This document shows positions 62,983 to 64,000 of a DNA stretch of 64,000 nucleotides, in pieces. Every line of letters begins with the position of its first letter. Within the stretch, counting starts at the first letter, position 1. Where the stretch lies: assembly GCF_001591145.1 (NCBI RefSeq), contig NZ_BCUF01000023.1:1-64000 (forward strand). The letters run 5' to 3'. The DNA is from Vibrio harveyi NBRC 15634 = ATCC 14126 = KCTC 12724 (lineage in GTDB: Bacteria; Pseudomonadota; Gammaproteobacteria; Enterobacterales; Vibrionaceae). A program made the translations under genes and the position numbers. A model generated the notes under the pieces. That model was not told the origin of the DNA. It saw nothing but the letters and a program-made list of their open reading frames with translations, and made no database searches.

Positions 62983-62993
62983 AGGATACAGAA

Positions 62994-63722
62994 ATGTTTA
63001 AAAAAACAGTCATGGCTTCTCTATTTGCTACCGCACTAGCAGGTTGTTCTTCAATGCCAGGTATGGAGTCTGCGACGGTTGACCGCAACGAAATGAGTGC
63101 AGCTCTTGTTAAATCTTGTACTGAGCTAGGCTCTGAGTACACACCAGTATCTTACGCTGTAGACAAAGTATCTAAAGTGATGGTGTCGATTCAAGAGCGT
63201 CAATGTGCTGTATTCCAAGACTACCGCACACTAGCAGACAAGCATGCAGACGTAGCAGGTTTCCTAAAGATCAATGCTGATAAGAGTGACGAAGAGCTTC
63301 TTGTTGCGATGAATGAATTCGATGAAGGCAAAGCTGAAAACAAGAAAATTCGCCCACAAGTTGAAGCGTACAAAGCGGCGTCTGATTCAATCTTTGACAA
63401 GAACGTTGAGCTAGCGAAAGACATCGCGCTTGAGGCGGCTGAAATTGCAATTATTGCTTCAGACAACGCGGCAGTAATTGCGCAAGATTCTGCAATGGCG
63501 GGTTTAGGCAACGCACTTTCTTTCCTATCGAACGAGTCTGAAGAAGAAGGTGAAGCGGATGCAGAAGCAAAAGAAGAAGTGCCAGTTGTTGAAGCTTACA
63601 ACGAGATGAAAGCACGTTCTCTTCTTGTTTACGACGCAAACGACATGATTTCTCTAGACCAAAACACAATCGAGCAACTAGAGAACCTAGACAAAGTTTT
63701 AGCAGAGAAAGTTAAGTCGTAA
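62994..63722 (+). CDS. Lipoprotein of unknown function, helical
   Basis: A 242-residue lipoprotein with lipobox LAGC (Cys 18; signal MFKKTVMASLFATALAGC). The mature protein is mostly helical and alanine/glutamate-rich, with an acidic stretch (EEEGEADAEAKEE, about 182-194) and a possible coiled coil near the C-terminus (LDQNTIEQLENLDKVL). AAAGGATACAGAA precedes the start. The stop shares a base with the next start. No family recognised. Confidence 0.82.
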   Translation: MFKKTVMASLFATALAGCSSMPGMESATVDRNEMSAALVKSCTELGSEYTPVSYAVDKVSKVMVSIQERQCAVFQDYRTLADKHADVAGFLKINADKSDEELLVAMNEFDEGKAENKKIRPQVEAYKAASDSIFDKNVELAKDIALEAAEIAIIASDNAAVIAQDSAMAGLGNALSFLSNESEEEGEADAEAKEEVPVVEAYNEMKARSLLVYDANDMISLDQNTIEQLENLDKVLAEKVKS

Positions 63723-64000
63723 TGAAATATTCAAAGATCGCAACACTTGTCGCTGCTGGTCTTGTTTTGGCTGGGTGTAATAGCACGCCCAGCCAACAAA
63801 CTTACGCAGTTGAGAGTAACGCAGGCAACTCGTCTTTAATCATTGGTAAGTCAGCGTTTGAATTCACCAACAGTGACATCGAAGTTCCAGCATACTTCAA
63901 CACTCAAGGTCTTCAATTCTGTACTTACGAAGCAAACGAGAAAGACAGCCGTTGTCCGTTAGCTAAAAAGACTATTCGCCTTTACTTCGGTGACGTTCAA
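63722..64000 (+). CDS. Lipoprotein, truncated by the window end
   Basis: The first 93 residues of a protein that runs past the window. The signal peptide MKYSKIATLVAAGLVLAGC contains a lipobox (LAGC, Cys 19). The mature part has a strand-rich region (SSLIIGKSAFEFTNSDIEVP) and two cysteines (C69 and C79) that could form a disulphide. It starts with its ATG overlapping the previous stop by one base, so it belongs to the same operon. It is not recognised; the full length is unknown. Confidence 0.8.
   Translation, partial: MKYSKIATLVAAGLVLAGCNSTPSQQTYAVESNAGNSSLIIGKSAFEFTNSDIEVPAYFNTQGLQFCTYEANEKDSRCPLAKKTIRLYFGDVQ

Noticed and set aside
1..64000. CRISPR array, tRNA, rRNA, insertion sequence or prophage
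   Set aside because: No regularly spaced repeats, cloverleaf-like sequences, transposase or phage genes were seen; only the 262-bp element looks mobile.

Overview
The window looks like part of the second chromosome of a Vibrio, most likely of the Harveyi clade (V. parahaemolyticus, V. alginolyticus and relatives). The reasons are a ten-gene polysaccharide locus in the order I recall for V. parahaemolyticus cpsA-J, lying next to divergent malK/malEFG; a mannose-type PTS cluster resembling the V. cholerae VC1820-VC1827 region; and norR/norVW. This is recognition from the sequence, not a database search. I see no rRNA, tRNA, CRISPR array, prophage or insertion sequence, and no plausible gene is broken by a stop. 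The window starts in intact genes and ends inside a lipoprotein gene.

Layout. 1-4.7 kb: a nucleotidyltransferase/MmcQ pair, a LysR regulator divergent from a secreted beta-lactamase-fold protein with an altered metal motif, and an RhlE-type RNA helicase. 4.7-9.3 kb: a 0.9-kb non-coding leader and a three-gene operon encoding a cysteine-rich protein with a degenerate GGDEF domain, a processive family-2 glycosyltransferase and an HlyD-like adaptor. This is the best candidate for a poorly described exopolysaccharide system. 9.3-18.9 kb: a lipoate-ligase-like protein, small envelope proteins, an aminotransferase with a divergent AraC/GyrI regulator, LysR, cytochrome b561, a HAD phosphatase and norR. 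18.9-22.2 kb: norV-norW-DUF1971 behind three NorR boxes and a sigma-54 promoter, a nitric-oxide detoxification unit. 22.4-27 kb: a periplasmic HAD protein, a DUF3302/HlyD pair, LysR and an ADP-ribosylglycohydrolase.

27-35.2 kb: a mannose/fructose-type PTS regulon (manA, two IIABC proteins with different domain order, a IIB, an HPr-like/IIA protein and an AraC activator). A repeated operator-like sequence, ACTGGA-n3-TTGTAACC or close variants, lies in both intergenic regions and suggests one regulator. A 262-bp element with inverted ends follows. 35.2-42.2 kb: LysR/DoxX/beta-hydroxyacid dehydrogenase, catalase with an OxyR-like box, and a TetR regulon (TetR, CurA-like reductase, GST) marked by two identical 19-bp operators.

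42.4-54.5 kb: the cps-type operon on the minus strand: initiating sugar transferase, outer-membrane barrel, Wza-like exporter, Wzc-like kinase, two NKWYS-family proteins, two glycosyltransferases, polymerase, flippase and a trailing VanZ-like gene. A perfect RfaH ops element sits just upstream of the first gene. 54.8-60.4 kb: the maltose ABC transporter (malK divergent from malEFG) with G-rich MalT-box-like sequences between. 60.7-64 kb: an orphan small protein, an acyl-CoA thioesterase and a tight operon of one LPP20-like secreted protein and two lipoproteins that runs off the window.
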